From the NCBI GenBank assembly GCA_937941715.1, contig CALDGX010000135.1:1-32016 (forward strand): a stretch of DNA of 32,016 nucleotides, read 5' to 3'. Below, piece after piece: positions 14,765-22,853 of the stretch (positions within the stretch are counted from its first letter, which is position 1; the number at the start of each line of letters is the position of its first letter). A program made the position numbers and the translations under genes. The notes under the pieces were generated by a model. The model did no database searches. It had not been told where the DNA came from and saw only the letters and a list, made by a program, of their open reading frames with translations. This stretch comes from an uncultured Chloracidobacterium sp. (GTDB lineage Bacteria; Acidobacteriota; Blastocatellia; Pyrinomonadales; Pyrinomonadaceae).

Positions 14765-17227
14765 ATGGCTGACATTACTGACGGGCAGAGCATCGATCCT
14801 GCGGTACCGACACTGCCGCAGCAAATGGAGATCGCGGTCCTGCCGCTGCAAAACACCACTCTTTTTCCGGACACGGTCGTACCGCTCGCGGTCGGCCGCG
14901 AACGTTCGACGCGTGCCGTCGAATCGGCTCTCGCCACCGAAGAAAAGCTGATCGCCTGCGTCACGACCAAGTCCGAGAACGTCACGGGCGACGACGCGAC
15001 GCCGTCCGATCTCTATACGATCGGCACCGTGGTCAATATCAAGCGGATGATGCGCAATGAGGGCGTGATGCAGCTCATTGTTCAGGGAATGGACCGTTTT
15101 GAGGTCGTCGAGTGGACCGGTGAGCAGCCGTTTCTGAAAGCCAAGATCCAGATAATGCCCGAGCTCCGCCGCGTCGATGACGAAGAGATCGAGGCACTCA
15201 AACGCAACATCCAGGGCATGATCCAGGAGGCTCTCGCCCTGCTGCCTAACGTACCACCCGAGATCCGCATGGCCGTGTTGTCGCAGGAAGACCCCGTGCA
15301 GCTGGCGTACTTTCTGGCGTCGGTCCTCGATCTCGGGACCGAGACCGAACAGAAGATGCTCGAATCGAGCACCGTCGACGGCCTTTTGACGCTGACCCAC
15401 GCGGCCCTCGCCCGCGAGGTCGAGATCATGCAGATCCGTTCGAAGATCGCCTCCGAGGCACAGCACGAGATGGACAAATCGCAACGCGATTACGTCCTCC
15501 GCCAGCAGATGAAGGCGATTCAGAAGGAACTTGGCGACGACGAGTCCGGCGAACAGGCTGAGGCCGAACAGCTTCGCGAACGTCTCGAAAAGGCCGACCT
15601 GCCCGACGAAGTAAGGAAAGAAGCCGACCGCGAACTGAAACGGATGGAGCAGCTGCCGCAGTCGGCTCCCGATTACCACGTCATTCGGACCTATATCGAG
15701 TACATTCTCGAATTGCCCTGGCGGCGTTCGAGCGAGGAAAAGCTCGACCTGCACGAGGCCCGAAAGGTACTTGACGAAGACCATTACGGCCTCGAGGACA
15801 TCAAGGAACGCATCCTCGAGTCGCTCGCGGTCGTCAAACTGCGGCCCGATTCCAAGAGCCCGATCATTCTCTTTGTTGGCCCGCCCGGAGTCGGAAAAAC
15901 GTCGCTTGGCCGCTCGATCGCCCGTGCTCTCGGGCGTGAATTCGACCGTCTATCCCTGGGCGGAATGCGTGACGAGGCTGAGCTTCGCGGACACCGTCGG
16001 ACCTATATCGGGGCGATGCCCGGCCGCATCATCCAATCGCTCCGCCGCGTCGGCGTCAACAATCCGGTGCTGATGCTCGATGAGATCGATAAGCTGGGCA
16101 ACGATTTTCGCGGCGATCCGGCGTCGGCACTACTTGAGATCCTCGATCCGGCGCAAAACAATACGTTTCGCGACAATTACATAGATCTGCCGTTCGATCT
16201 TTCCAAGGTGTTCTTTATCGCGACCGCCAATCAGCTGCAGCCGATCCCGATGCCGCTCCGCGACCGAATGGAGATCATCCAGCTTGGCGGCTACAGCGAC
16301 CGCGAAAAACTTGGCATCGCCCGGCAGTATCTGATTCCGCGGCAGATCAAGGAAAACGGCTTGACCGACGATCAGCTCGAGATCTCGGACGACGCGATCA
16401 ACCTGCTGACCTCACGCTACACGCGCGAGGCGGGCGTTCGCCAGCTCGAACGCACCGTCGGCAATCTTGCCCGCAAGGTCGCGTTGAAGGTCGCCGAGGG
16501 CCTCACCGAAAAGGTCTCGATCACCGCCGAAGAGGTCAAAGGGTACCTTGGCCCGCCGCGCGTTTATCCCGAGGAGGCCCGAAAGGAGCTTCCGCCCGGG
16601 GTTGCGACCGGAATGGCCTGGACCGAAATGGGCGGCGAAGTGTTGTTCATCGAGGCGACGCTCCTGCCAGGCGGCGGCGGGCTCACGTTGACCGGCCAGC
16701 TTGGCGACGTTATGAAAGAATCGGCTCAGGCGGCCCGCAGCTATCTCTGGTCACATGCGTCGGAGCTCGGGATCGACCCCGAGATCATCAAGCAGAACGG
16801 CGTGCATATTCACGTTCCCGCCGGTGCGATACCCAAGGACGGCCCGAGTGCGGGCGTCACGATGGCATCGGCCCTCGCGTCGCTCTACACCGGACGAAAG
16901 GTCCGTACCGACACCGCTATGACGGGCGAGATCACGCTTTCGGGCCTCGTCTTTCCGGTCGGCGGCGTTAAGGAAAAGGTCCTCGCGGCTCATCGGGCCG
17001 GTATTCGCCGGATCATACTGCCTGATCGGAACGAGGCCGACATCGAGGAGATACCCGATGACGTCAGAAAGGAACTCGAAGTGTTTCCGGCGACGAGGAT
17101 CAGCGACGTACTCACTGCCGCACTTGAGAGCGGGCCGGCGGCCGATGAGCCGAAGCCGAACTACGTTCTTCCCGGCGAAGCGGCCAAGGACGGCTCTCAG
17201 GAACGCCTGATCACGGCTCCGGAGTAG
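14765..17227 (+). CDS. lon: ATP-dependent protease Lon
   Basis: 820 residues. The start at 14765 is chosen because GAGGA lies 4 bases upstream; a TTG at 14750 would add five residues. The N-terminal LAN substrate-binding domain (about 25-220) opens with VLPLQNTTLFPDTVVPLAVGR-like sequence. A coiled-coil stretch (225-300) follows, then the AAA+ module with Walker A GPPGVGKT (372-379) and Walker B LMLDEIDK (436-443). The protease domain has the Ser-Lys dyad: Ser695 in KDGPSAG and Lys738 in VKEK. The spacing of 43 residues equals that in Escherichia coli Lon. Lon degrades misfolded and regulatory proteins in the cytoplasm. It follows hsp20 closely and is convergent with the polyferredoxin gene. 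Confidence 0.97.
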   Translation: MADITDGQSIDPAVPTLPQQMEIAVLPLQNTTLFPDTVVPLAVGRERSTRAVESALATEEKLIACVTTKSENVTGDDATPSDLYTIGTVVNIKRMMRNEGVMQLIVQGMDRFEVVEWTGEQPFLKAKIQIMPELRRVDDEEIEALKRNIQGMIQEALALLPNVPPEIRMAVLSQEDPVQLAYFLASVLDLGTETEQKMLESSTVDGLLTLTHAALAREVEIMQIRSKIASEAQHEMDKSQRDYVLRQQMKAIQKELGDDESGEQAEAEQLRERLEKADLPDEVRKEADRELKRMEQLPQSAPDYHVIRTYIEYILELPWRRSSEEKLDLHEARKVLDEDHYGLEDIKERILESLAVVKLRPDSKSPIILFVGPPGVGKTSLGRSIARALGREFDRLSLGGMRDEAELRGHRRTYIGAMPGRIIQSLRRVGVNNPVLMLDEIDKLGNDFRGDPASALLEILDPAQNNTFRDNYIDLPFDLSKVFFIATANQLQPIPMPLRDRMEIIQLGGYSDREKLGIARQYLIPRQIKENGLTDDQLEISDDAINLLTSRYTREAGVRQLERTVGNLARKVALKVAEGLTEKVSITAEEVKGYLGPPRVYPEEARKELPPGVATGMAWTEMGGEVLFIEATLLPGGGGLTLTGQLGDVMKESAQAARSYLWSHASELGIDPEIIKQNGVHIHVPAGAIPKDGPSAGVTMASALASLYTGRKVRTDTAMTGEITLSGLVFPVGGVKEKVLAAHRAGIRRIILPDRNEADIEEIPDDVRKELEVFPATRISDVLTAALESGPAADEPKPNYVLPGEAAKDGSQERLITAPE

Positions 17228-17255
17228 TTATTTGTCCTGAGTGAGCGGCCGCCGA

Positions 17256-19160
17256 TCACCTGTCGCCGCCGCTCAGGACCCAGCGTGTTTGGATGGACGG
17301 GTCGAGTTTGACCGCCCGTTGAAAATTCTCTTTAGCGAGATCGTTCATCCCCGCCTTTTGCAGCCGCAGTCCCAGCATGAAATGAAATCTGGCATCCGCC
17401 GGCACGGCCTGATCAGCTCGGGAGCGATAGTCCGCAGCCAGGTCCTGCCGTCCCATCGACGCGGCGGCACCTGAAAGAAAACTGTTCGTCAACACGAGTC
17501 TCGGATTATTTTGTACGGCGTCGCCCCACTCGATGACCGCTTCCTGCCGGCGGCCGAGCTGCCACATTGATTCGCCCTTCTCCTCGCGCGCCGCGGCGAG
17601 GTCCGGCCTCTCGGCCAGAGCCTTATCCAGACTTGCGATCGCCTCGTCGTATCGTCCGAGCCGATTTAGGATCGCACCCCGATAATAAAGGCTCAGAGCC
17701 CTTCCCTGTCCGGACTGCCTGTCGGCGGCCTTTGCCAAATGGTCCGCGGCCTGCTCGGGGTTGCCAGAAAGATACTCAAACCACGCGAGTTTCGGCATCG
17801 CGTCAACATTGACGAACAAACCGGCACTGACGGCCTTTGAAAAATGTTCCTTGCCGGCGGCGATGTTCTCGCGGTCGGAAGCGCTTAGCCACGGATCGGG
17901 ATTTGATCGCGCCAGAGCGAGTTCGTCCGGGATCTGCAGGCTCTGAAAAGCGAGAGCTCCGGCACGTTCGTGGTAACGCACCCATCCGCTATGGGCATTG
18001 AGCCCCGCCCAGAGAACGGCAAATCCGAGAAAAACGATCCCCGCGTTCTTCAGCCGTCCACCGGATCGCAGCGTGTACCGGTAAAACGTCAGATCGCCGG
18101 TGGTCAGCAATTTATACGACCTCATTACGACAAAGGTCGTGACCGTAGCGATACCCAGAGCCATCAGCATCGGCACCAGCTGGTAGACGTCCCAAACCGC
18201 CATAAAGGCGGCGCCGAATACGAGTGCCGCCGCGATCTCCTCGGGCCAGCTCAGCGACGCCGTTTTTTTGACCGATTTCGCGACCGCGGCCGCGGGCTTT
18301 CCAAATCCGAAGTATAGAGCGTCGTTCGGGCATACGCTGACGCAGTCCATACATTTCATACAGCCCGAGTCGACAACCATTCCATACTTTGCCACTTCGG
18401 CGTGAACGAGCACGTTCGACGTGCAGGTCGCAGTACAGTGGCCGCACTGGTTGCACGCGTCGGTGACGCGGATGCGGCCCGGCGCGACCTTATCGGCGAG
18501 GCTGAAAAATCCGCCGTACGGGCATGCGTAGGTGCAGAAACCCTTTGACCCAAGAAAATAGACGGTCATAAACCCGCAAACGAAAAGAAACGGTATCGCC
18601 ACCGCGATCGGCGGAAAGGTACTCCAAAAGTCGTTCGTTATGAGGTGATTTGTAAATTGAGGGATCAGCGGCTCACCCGCGGGCTTCAGCATGTAGCGAT
18701 TGACGGTCGGCCAAACGAACATATACAGCGCCACCGCGAGCGGCACAAATACGAGGATCCTCGACCGAAACGGCCGCGGCGTCAAACCCATCTTTTTGAG
18801 TATCCACGCACAGAGGTCCTGCAGAGCGATGATGTGACAACCCCATCCGCACACATACCGGCCGAAAATGAGCGTCGCAAGTATCGCCAGAGCAAAGAAT
18901 ATGAATCCGGCATTCAGCACGCCCTGCTGCAGGGTGTACATCGACTCGGACGGCTCGATCGGTGACAGCGTCCGGCCCATCACAAGCCACTGTATAATGT
19001 GCAAAACTATGAGTAAATTGACGCCGATCAGGGCCGCGGCCCGCCAACGGCTTGTTGTCGAAGTCCGTATTTCAGTGCGGTCTTTACCGGTTTTATTGAT
19101 GATCGGCAGCTCAACCGACCTTTTTTTTGTTGATGTCTTGTTCTCACAACCGCTTTTCAT
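17256..19160 (-). CDS. Membrane polyferredoxin (NapH/NosR/CcoG-like) fused to a TPR domain
   Basis: 634 residues. N-terminal membrane helices (about 40-62, 82-103, 135-155, 183-203) carry CGWGCH at 104-109 and C209-x3-CP (CTYACPYG), the two cysteine motifs typical of NapH, NosR and RdxA/CcoG-type membrane electron-transfer proteins. Two ferredoxin-type 4Fe-4S sites follow: C236/C239/C242/C246 and C267/C270/C273/C277P. More membrane segments lie at about 305-345 and 370-390. Residues about 430-625 are TPR-like helical repeats (for example GRYDEAIASLDKALAERPDLAAA), probably outside the cytoplasm. The fusion is not part of the textbook NapH, NosR or CcoG layout. No nap, nos or cco genes are adjacent, so the electron acceptor is unknown. 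The start at 19160 is the first ATG of the open frame. Confidence 0.85.
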   Translation of the reverse strand: MKSGCENKTSTKKRSVELPIINKTGKDRTEIRTSTTSRWRAAALIGVNLLIVLHIIQWLVMGRTLSPIEPSESMYTLQQGVLNAGFIFFALAILATLIFGRYVCGWGCHIIALQDLCAWILKKMGLTPRPFRSRILVFVPLAVALYMFVWPTVNRYMLKPAGEPLIPQFTNHLITNDFWSTFPPIAVAIPFLFVCGFMTVYFLGSKGFCTYACPYGGFFSLADKVAPGRIRVTDACNQCGHCTATCTSNVLVHAEVAKYGMVVDSGCMKCMDCVSVCPNDALYFGFGKPAAAVAKSVKKTASLSWPEEIAAALVFGAAFMAVWDVYQLVPMLMALGIATVTTFVVMRSYKLLTTGDLTFYRYTLRSGGRLKNAGIVFLGFAVLWAGLNAHSGWVRYHERAGALAFQSLQIPDELALARSNPDPWLSASDRENIAAGKEHFSKAVSAGLFVNVDAMPKLAWFEYLSGNPEQAADHLAKAADRQSGQGRALSLYYRGAILNRLGRYDEAIASLDKALAERPDLAAAREEKGESMWQLGRRQEAVIEWGDAVQNNPRLVLTNSFLSGAAASMGRQDLAADYRSRADQAVPADARFHFMLGLRLQKAGMNDLAKENFQRAVKLDPSIQTRWVLSGGDR

Positions 19161-19224
19161 ACAAAAATTACGGAAAAAGAGCCGTGGCCGGCATCCGGTT
19201 AATTATGCTCAAGACTTGATTAAA

Positions 19225-19239
19225 ACACCTAAAAGGTGT
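19225..19239. promoter_or_regulatory. Palindrome in the divergent promoter region
   Basis: ACACCT (19225-19230) and AGGTGT (19234-19239) form a perfect inverted repeat with an AAA centre, in the 165-base gap between the polyferredoxin gene and the 702-residue secreted protein gene. It could be an operator for a dimeric regulator acting on either or both genes. No convincing -35/-10 pair was found around it, so this is tentative. Confidence 0.3.
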
Positions 19240-19325
19240 AAAAGAAAGGTCAACCTCCATCCAGCGGTCACAACTTTAAACATTTATCGCTCGTAGGACA
19301 GCGTAGTTAGCTAGAAAATAAATTT

Positions 19326-21434
19326 ATGTTGAAAACAGTTCTTATTGCTTTGCTCCCGTTACTTGTACTGTTTGGTTACGGCACGAACAAGATGATCACC
19401 GGTTCTGGTGAAAAGCCGCGTTCGGCCGACACCGGTACATTCGAAAAGATGATCGTTTCTAACGGAAGCGCCACGCTCGATCTGGATATGAACCGCATCG
19501 CTAAATCCGGTCGGGGAGCAAAAGCTCCGCAGACGAACTCGCTGCGTTTTGACGTTGAGAACGACACGTATTTTACCGTGATCGTATTCAATAACGAGCT
19601 TCGCGGACCGCTGCCCAGCAGCATGCCGATCATTCCTAAGTCTGCGGCCGCCCTGCCCGGCACGCTCAACAGATCGTACAGCCAGCTTGTTGTCGAAAAT
19701 ACGTTTCCCGGCAGCCCCTACGAGTACGTCATTCGCGATGCCAAGTCCGGCTACGTTTTCTTTAACATCGAGGGTCACGAATACGACTACGACGCGAACC
19801 AGCACCTGCTGAGCATCCGCGGCGGACGCGTGCTGCTTTCGAACGAATACGCTAAGGAACTCGGCCGTCCGGCCGACACTGGCACTGTAGTTGGTGAGAT
19901 CAACATCTCGGCCACAATGCGTGCGATCGAGGTTGCTCAGGTCGTCAACGGCGAGGTCGCAAATGAAGTTTTGCCGGCTGACCCGCTCAACGGAACGACC
20001 CCGGGACCGGACGTCATCGTCGGCGACCTTAACGGACTGGCACAGTTCGGATCGGCTTCAGGCACGCAGGTCGGCCTTGCGGTCGGTACCGATTCGTGCA
20101 ACGCCGGAACGGTTGACCTTCACTGGTTTCAACTGCCCGACAACGATCACCCTGTCATTCCGCAGAATCTGTACCGCATGAGCGGCGGAGCCAGCAATGA
20201 CGAGCGGTTTGAACAGATCGGCCAATCGCAGATGAAACACGCCTTTACGGCCCTGACCCAGAACCTCTGCGGATTTGGCTGCAACGGCGTCGGCGGTGCC
20301 AACCTCGGTTCGGGATGTTCCGACCCGTACTCGGCCAGCCTCAACTCCGGCCCGAGCCTTGGTTCGCGAGCATGGGTCAATCCTTTTACCGGATTCTTCC
20401 CGCGTGGCGATTCGGCAACCCCGCCGAACAACCATTCCGGACATACGCACACGGGACCGTCGCACCGCATCCTAACTGAGATCAATGACCTCAGTACCGC
20501 ACTGAACCCGGGAGCCAAGTATTTTGCCGAGGCCCAGTACATCACCAAGCACGAGTACGATTGGTGCCAAGCCAACCCGACGCAGTGCAATATGTACAAC
20601 AACGTCTCGTACCGGCAGTATTCGGTAAATGGAACGGCCAGCCCGTTCAGTTTCTCACCCGTCACAACCACTCAGCGTTCAAAGCGTGCGATCACTGCAT
20701 GGACCGGTGCAACGCTTGCCGAATTTAAGCCGGCACCCGGTGTTGACGGCGTCGGCGTGGTCGGATACAAGGTAACGAACCCGTCACCTGGCGTCTGGCA
20801 CTATGAGTATGCCGTTTACAACGAGAACCTCGACCGTGCTATCCAGTCGTTCAGCATTCCGGTCGGCGGCGGCGTGACACTCACCAACGTCGGCTTTAAG
20901 TCCCCGCCGCAGCATCCTGGATGGAGCGCCGACGGCACCGTCGGCAGTGCCGGATTCTCAAGCACCCCTTGGCCGTCAACACAGGCAGGCGGATCGATCA
21001 CCTGGGCGACCGAAACCTTTGCTCAGAATCAGAACGCCAACGCTATTCGCTGGGGTACACTGTACAACTTCCGTTTTGACTCCAACCGGCCGCCGACAAA
21101 CGTCAATGCGACCATCGGATTCTTCAAGACGGGATCGCCGATCCAGGTCGCCGTTCAGGGACCGAGTGCACCGGCGGCAAACGTGACTATCTCAGGCCGC
21201 GTCGTCAATCAGAACGGCACCGGAGTTCGCAATGCCATCGTTACGCTTACTGACGTCGGCCCGAGCACACGCCGCTCGGTCATGACCAATCCGTTCGGTT
21301 ACTACAGTTTTGATAATGTCCTGACGGGCTCGACCTACACCGTCTCGGTATTGTCCAAGACCTTTACCTTTACTTCGCAGAACATTACGCCGACAGGTGA
21401 CCTTACCAACGTCGATTTCACGGCCCTGCCGTAA
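19326..21434 (+). CDS. Large secreted protein of a conserved unknown family with C-terminal regulatory-like domain
   Basis: 702 residues. An N-terminal hydrophobic segment (1-19) is a signal peptide or anchor. The middle contains a highly distinctive stretch (about 255-360): VDLHWFQLPDNDHPVIPQNLYR, FEQIGQSQMKHAF, CGFGCNGVGG and GSGCSDPYSASLN, with several His, Asp, Gln and Cys residues that could bind metal. From memory, near-identical motifs occur in secreted proteins of planctomycetes and related bacteria whose function is unassigned. Cysteines are paired, as in exported proteins. Residues 620-702 form the carboxypeptidase-regulatory-like domain also on the metalloprotease at 10493. It stands alone, divergent from the polyferredoxin gene and closed by a strong terminator. 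An enzymatic or adhesive role cannot be told apart. Confidence 0.8.
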   Translation: MLKTVLIALLPLLVLFGYGTNKMITGSGEKPRSADTGTFEKMIVSNGSATLDLDMNRIAKSGRGAKAPQTNSLRFDVENDTYFTVIVFNNELRGPLPSSMPIIPKSAAALPGTLNRSYSQLVVENTFPGSPYEYVIRDAKSGYVFFNIEGHEYDYDANQHLLSIRGGRVLLSNEYAKELGRPADTGTVVGEINISATMRAIEVAQVVNGEVANEVLPADPLNGTTPGPDVIVGDLNGLAQFGSASGTQVGLAVGTDSCNAGTVDLHWFQLPDNDHPVIPQNLYRMSGGASNDERFEQIGQSQMKHAFTALTQNLCGFGCNGVGGANLGSGCSDPYSASLNSGPSLGSRAWVNPFTGFFPRGDSATPPNNHSGHTHTGPSHRILTEINDLSTALNPGAKYFAEAQYITKHEYDWCQANPTQCNMYNNVSYRQYSVNGTASPFSFSPVTTTQRSKRAITAWTGATLAEFKPAPGVDGVGVVGYKVTNPSPGVWHYEYAVYNENLDRAIQSFSIPVGGGVTLTNVGFKSPPQHPGWSADGTVGSAGFSSTPWPSTQAGGSITWATETFAQNQNANAIRWGTLYNFRFDSNRPPTNVNATIGFFKTGSPIQVAVQGPSAPAANVTISGRVVNQNGTGVRNAIVTLTDVGPSTRRSVMTNPFGYYSFDNVLTGSTYTVSVLSKTFTFTSQNITPTGDLTNVDFTALP

Positions 21435-21459
21435 CATCGTCAGTCGGTTCTGTAATTAC

Positions 21460-21487
21460 AAAGGCGGCCTTCGGGCCGCCTTTTTTT
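21460..21487 (+). terminator. Strong rho-independent terminator after the 702-residue protein gene
   Basis: AAAGGCGGCC (21460-21469) and GGCCGCCTTT pair into a 10-bp stem closed by a TTCG tetraloop, followed directly by a run of T to 21487. This is an almost ideal intrinsic terminator 25 bases after the stop codon, isolating the gene from the mre operon. Confidence 0.92.
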
Positions 21488-21547
21488 GTTCCCGCCGGGC
21501 ACTCGCCCCGCCCATACTCTTTGCCAAGGAAAAAAATCCGTAAATAT

Positions 21548-21651
21548 CCATTTTTACAGTAGAAAAATGGCTTTGAATGGGTGTATGCTTAGAGGTTAGA
21601 CGTTTTGGCCAACGGCAGCCGCTTTAGCGACGCGGAAATGGGATTTTCCGC
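21548..21651. promoter_or_regulatory. mre operon leader region with two inverted repeats
   Basis: The gap before mreB holds no gene. It contains a perfect 8-bp inverted repeat (CCATTTTT at 21548-21555, AAAAATGG at 21563-21570) and a 7-bp one (GCGGAAA at 21632-21638, TTTCCGC at 21645-21651). TATGCT at 21584-21589 could be a -10 box, but no -35 lies at normal spacing. These may be operator or leader-RNA hairpins controlling the cell-shape operon. Evidence is limited to the repeats. Confidence 0.3.
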
Positions 21652-21716
21652 AGGTGTTTTCACTCCGTTCGACACGATCTCTAAAATTTTAATTTGGCTC
21701 GGGTTTTATATCAAAA

Positions 21717-22763
21717 ATGGCATTTAAGTCTTTATTTAGTTTGTTTTCCAGCGACCTTGCGATCGACCTGGGAACCGCAAATACACTCGTTTACGCAAAG
21801 GGCCGCGGCATCGTGGTCAGCGAACCGTCGATCGTCGCGATCAACAAGGTCACCAATCAGGTCGAGGCCGTCGGGCGTGACGCCAAGGAGATGCTCGGCC
21901 GCACTCCGGGCAACATCGTCGCTATCCGCCCGATGAAGGACGGCGTCATCGCCAACTTTGAGGTCACGGAAAAGATGCTCCAGCACTTTATCCGGAAGGC
22001 TCACAACGGCAAATCGTGGGTTCGCCCGCGTGTCGTCATCGGCATTCCGTCCGAGATCACACAGGTCGAGCGTCGTGCGGTCGAGGATTCGGCTTATCGT
22101 GCCAAGGCGTCGGAAGTTTACCTTGTCGAAGAGGCGATGGCAGCCGCGATCGGCGCCGGGCTGCCGATCACCGAACCGCACGGCAACATGGTCGTCGATA
22201 TCGGCGGCGGAACGACCGACATCGCCGTCATTTCGCTGTCGGGCATCGTTTACTCGCGTGCCGTCCGCGTCGCGGGCAACGAGATGGACGAGTCGATCAC
22301 GCAGTACATCAAACGCAAATATAACCTGCTTATCGGCGAGAGGACGGCCGAGGCGATCAAGATCGCTCTCGGTAGCGCATTCCCGCTCGAAGAGCCGCTC
22401 TCGATGGACGTCCGCGGACGCAACCTGATCGAGGGCATCCCCAAGACGATCACGATGACCGACGAAGAGATCCGCGAAGCTCTCTCCGATTCTGTCTCGA
22501 CCATCATCAATGCCGTCCGCGTCGCCCTCGAGCGCACGCCGCCCGAGCTCTCGGCTGACATCGTCGAACGCGGCATCGTCCTGACCGGCGGCGGCGCATT
22601 GCTCAAGAATCTCGACAAACGCCTGATGATCGAGACCGGTTTGCCGGTGGTCATCGCCGACGACCCGCTCTCCTCGGTCGTTCTGGGCACGGGCAAGATG
22701 CTTTCGGACTTCGAATTGCTGAAACGCGTCAAATGGGATAACTCGTTAATGACCGGCAGCTAA
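21717..22763 (+). CDS. mreB: Rod-shape actin homologue MreB
   Basis: 348 residues, the usual size. The actin-fold nucleotide-binding motifs are clear: phosphate 1 LAIDLGTANTLVY (about 14-26), phosphate 2 MVVDIGGGTTDIAVIS (160-175) and the adenosine site GIVLTGGGALLKNLDK (about 283-298). The N-terminal MAFKSLFSLFSS is amphipathic and probably membrane-binding, as in other MreB proteins. MreB filaments move along the inner membrane and position the elongasome. No Shine-Dalgarno is seen upstream (TATATCAAAAATG). It is the first gene of an mreBCD-mrdA-rodA-PBP1A operon, separated from mreC by 90 bases containing a hairpin. Confidence 0.97.
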   Translation: MAFKSLFSLFSSDLAIDLGTANTLVYAKGRGIVVSEPSIVAINKVTNQVEAVGRDAKEMLGRTPGNIVAIRPMKDGVIANFEVTEKMLQHFIRKAHNGKSWVRPRVVIGIPSEITQVERRAVEDSAYRAKASEVYLVEEAMAAAIGAGLPITEPHGNMVVDIGGGTTDIAVISLSGIVYSRAVRVAGNEMDESITQYIKRKYNLLIGERTAEAIKIALGSAFPLEEPLSMDVRGRNLIEGIPKTITMTDEEIREALSDSVSTIINAVRVALERTPPELSADIVERGIVLTGGGALLKNLDKRLMIETGLPVVIADDPLSSVVLGTGKMLSDFELLKRVKWDNSLMTGS

Positions 22764-22783
22764 ACTGTCTGTTAATTGTTAAC

Positions 22784-22827
22784 GATGGGGGATGAATTTG
22801 TCGCGTTGATATTTTTCATCCCTCATC
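22784..22827 (+). promoter_or_regulatory. Long imperfect hairpin between mreB and mreC
   Basis: GATGGGGGATGAA (22784-22796) and TTCATCCCTCATC (22815-22827) pair over 13 positions with one mismatch, enclosing an 18-base loop. It sits 20 bases after the mreB stop and 26 bases before the mreC start. No T-run follows. It may be an attenuator or an RNA-processing/stabilising element that keeps MreB in excess over MreC, which is an inference from position. Confidence 0.45.
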
Positions 22828-22853
22828 GCCTTTCTAATTGTCCCTGATCCGAA

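Noticed and set aside
14720..15784. A 354-codon open frame antisense to lon
   Set aside because: It lies opposite the conserved LAN domain of Lon, shows no family motif, and has no ribosome site or promoter.
17234..17279. GTCCTGAG / CTCAGGAC inverted repeat between lon and the polyferredoxin gene as a terminator
   Set aside because: The loop is 30 bases, no T-run follows on either strand, and the right part lies inside the polyferredoxin coding sequence.
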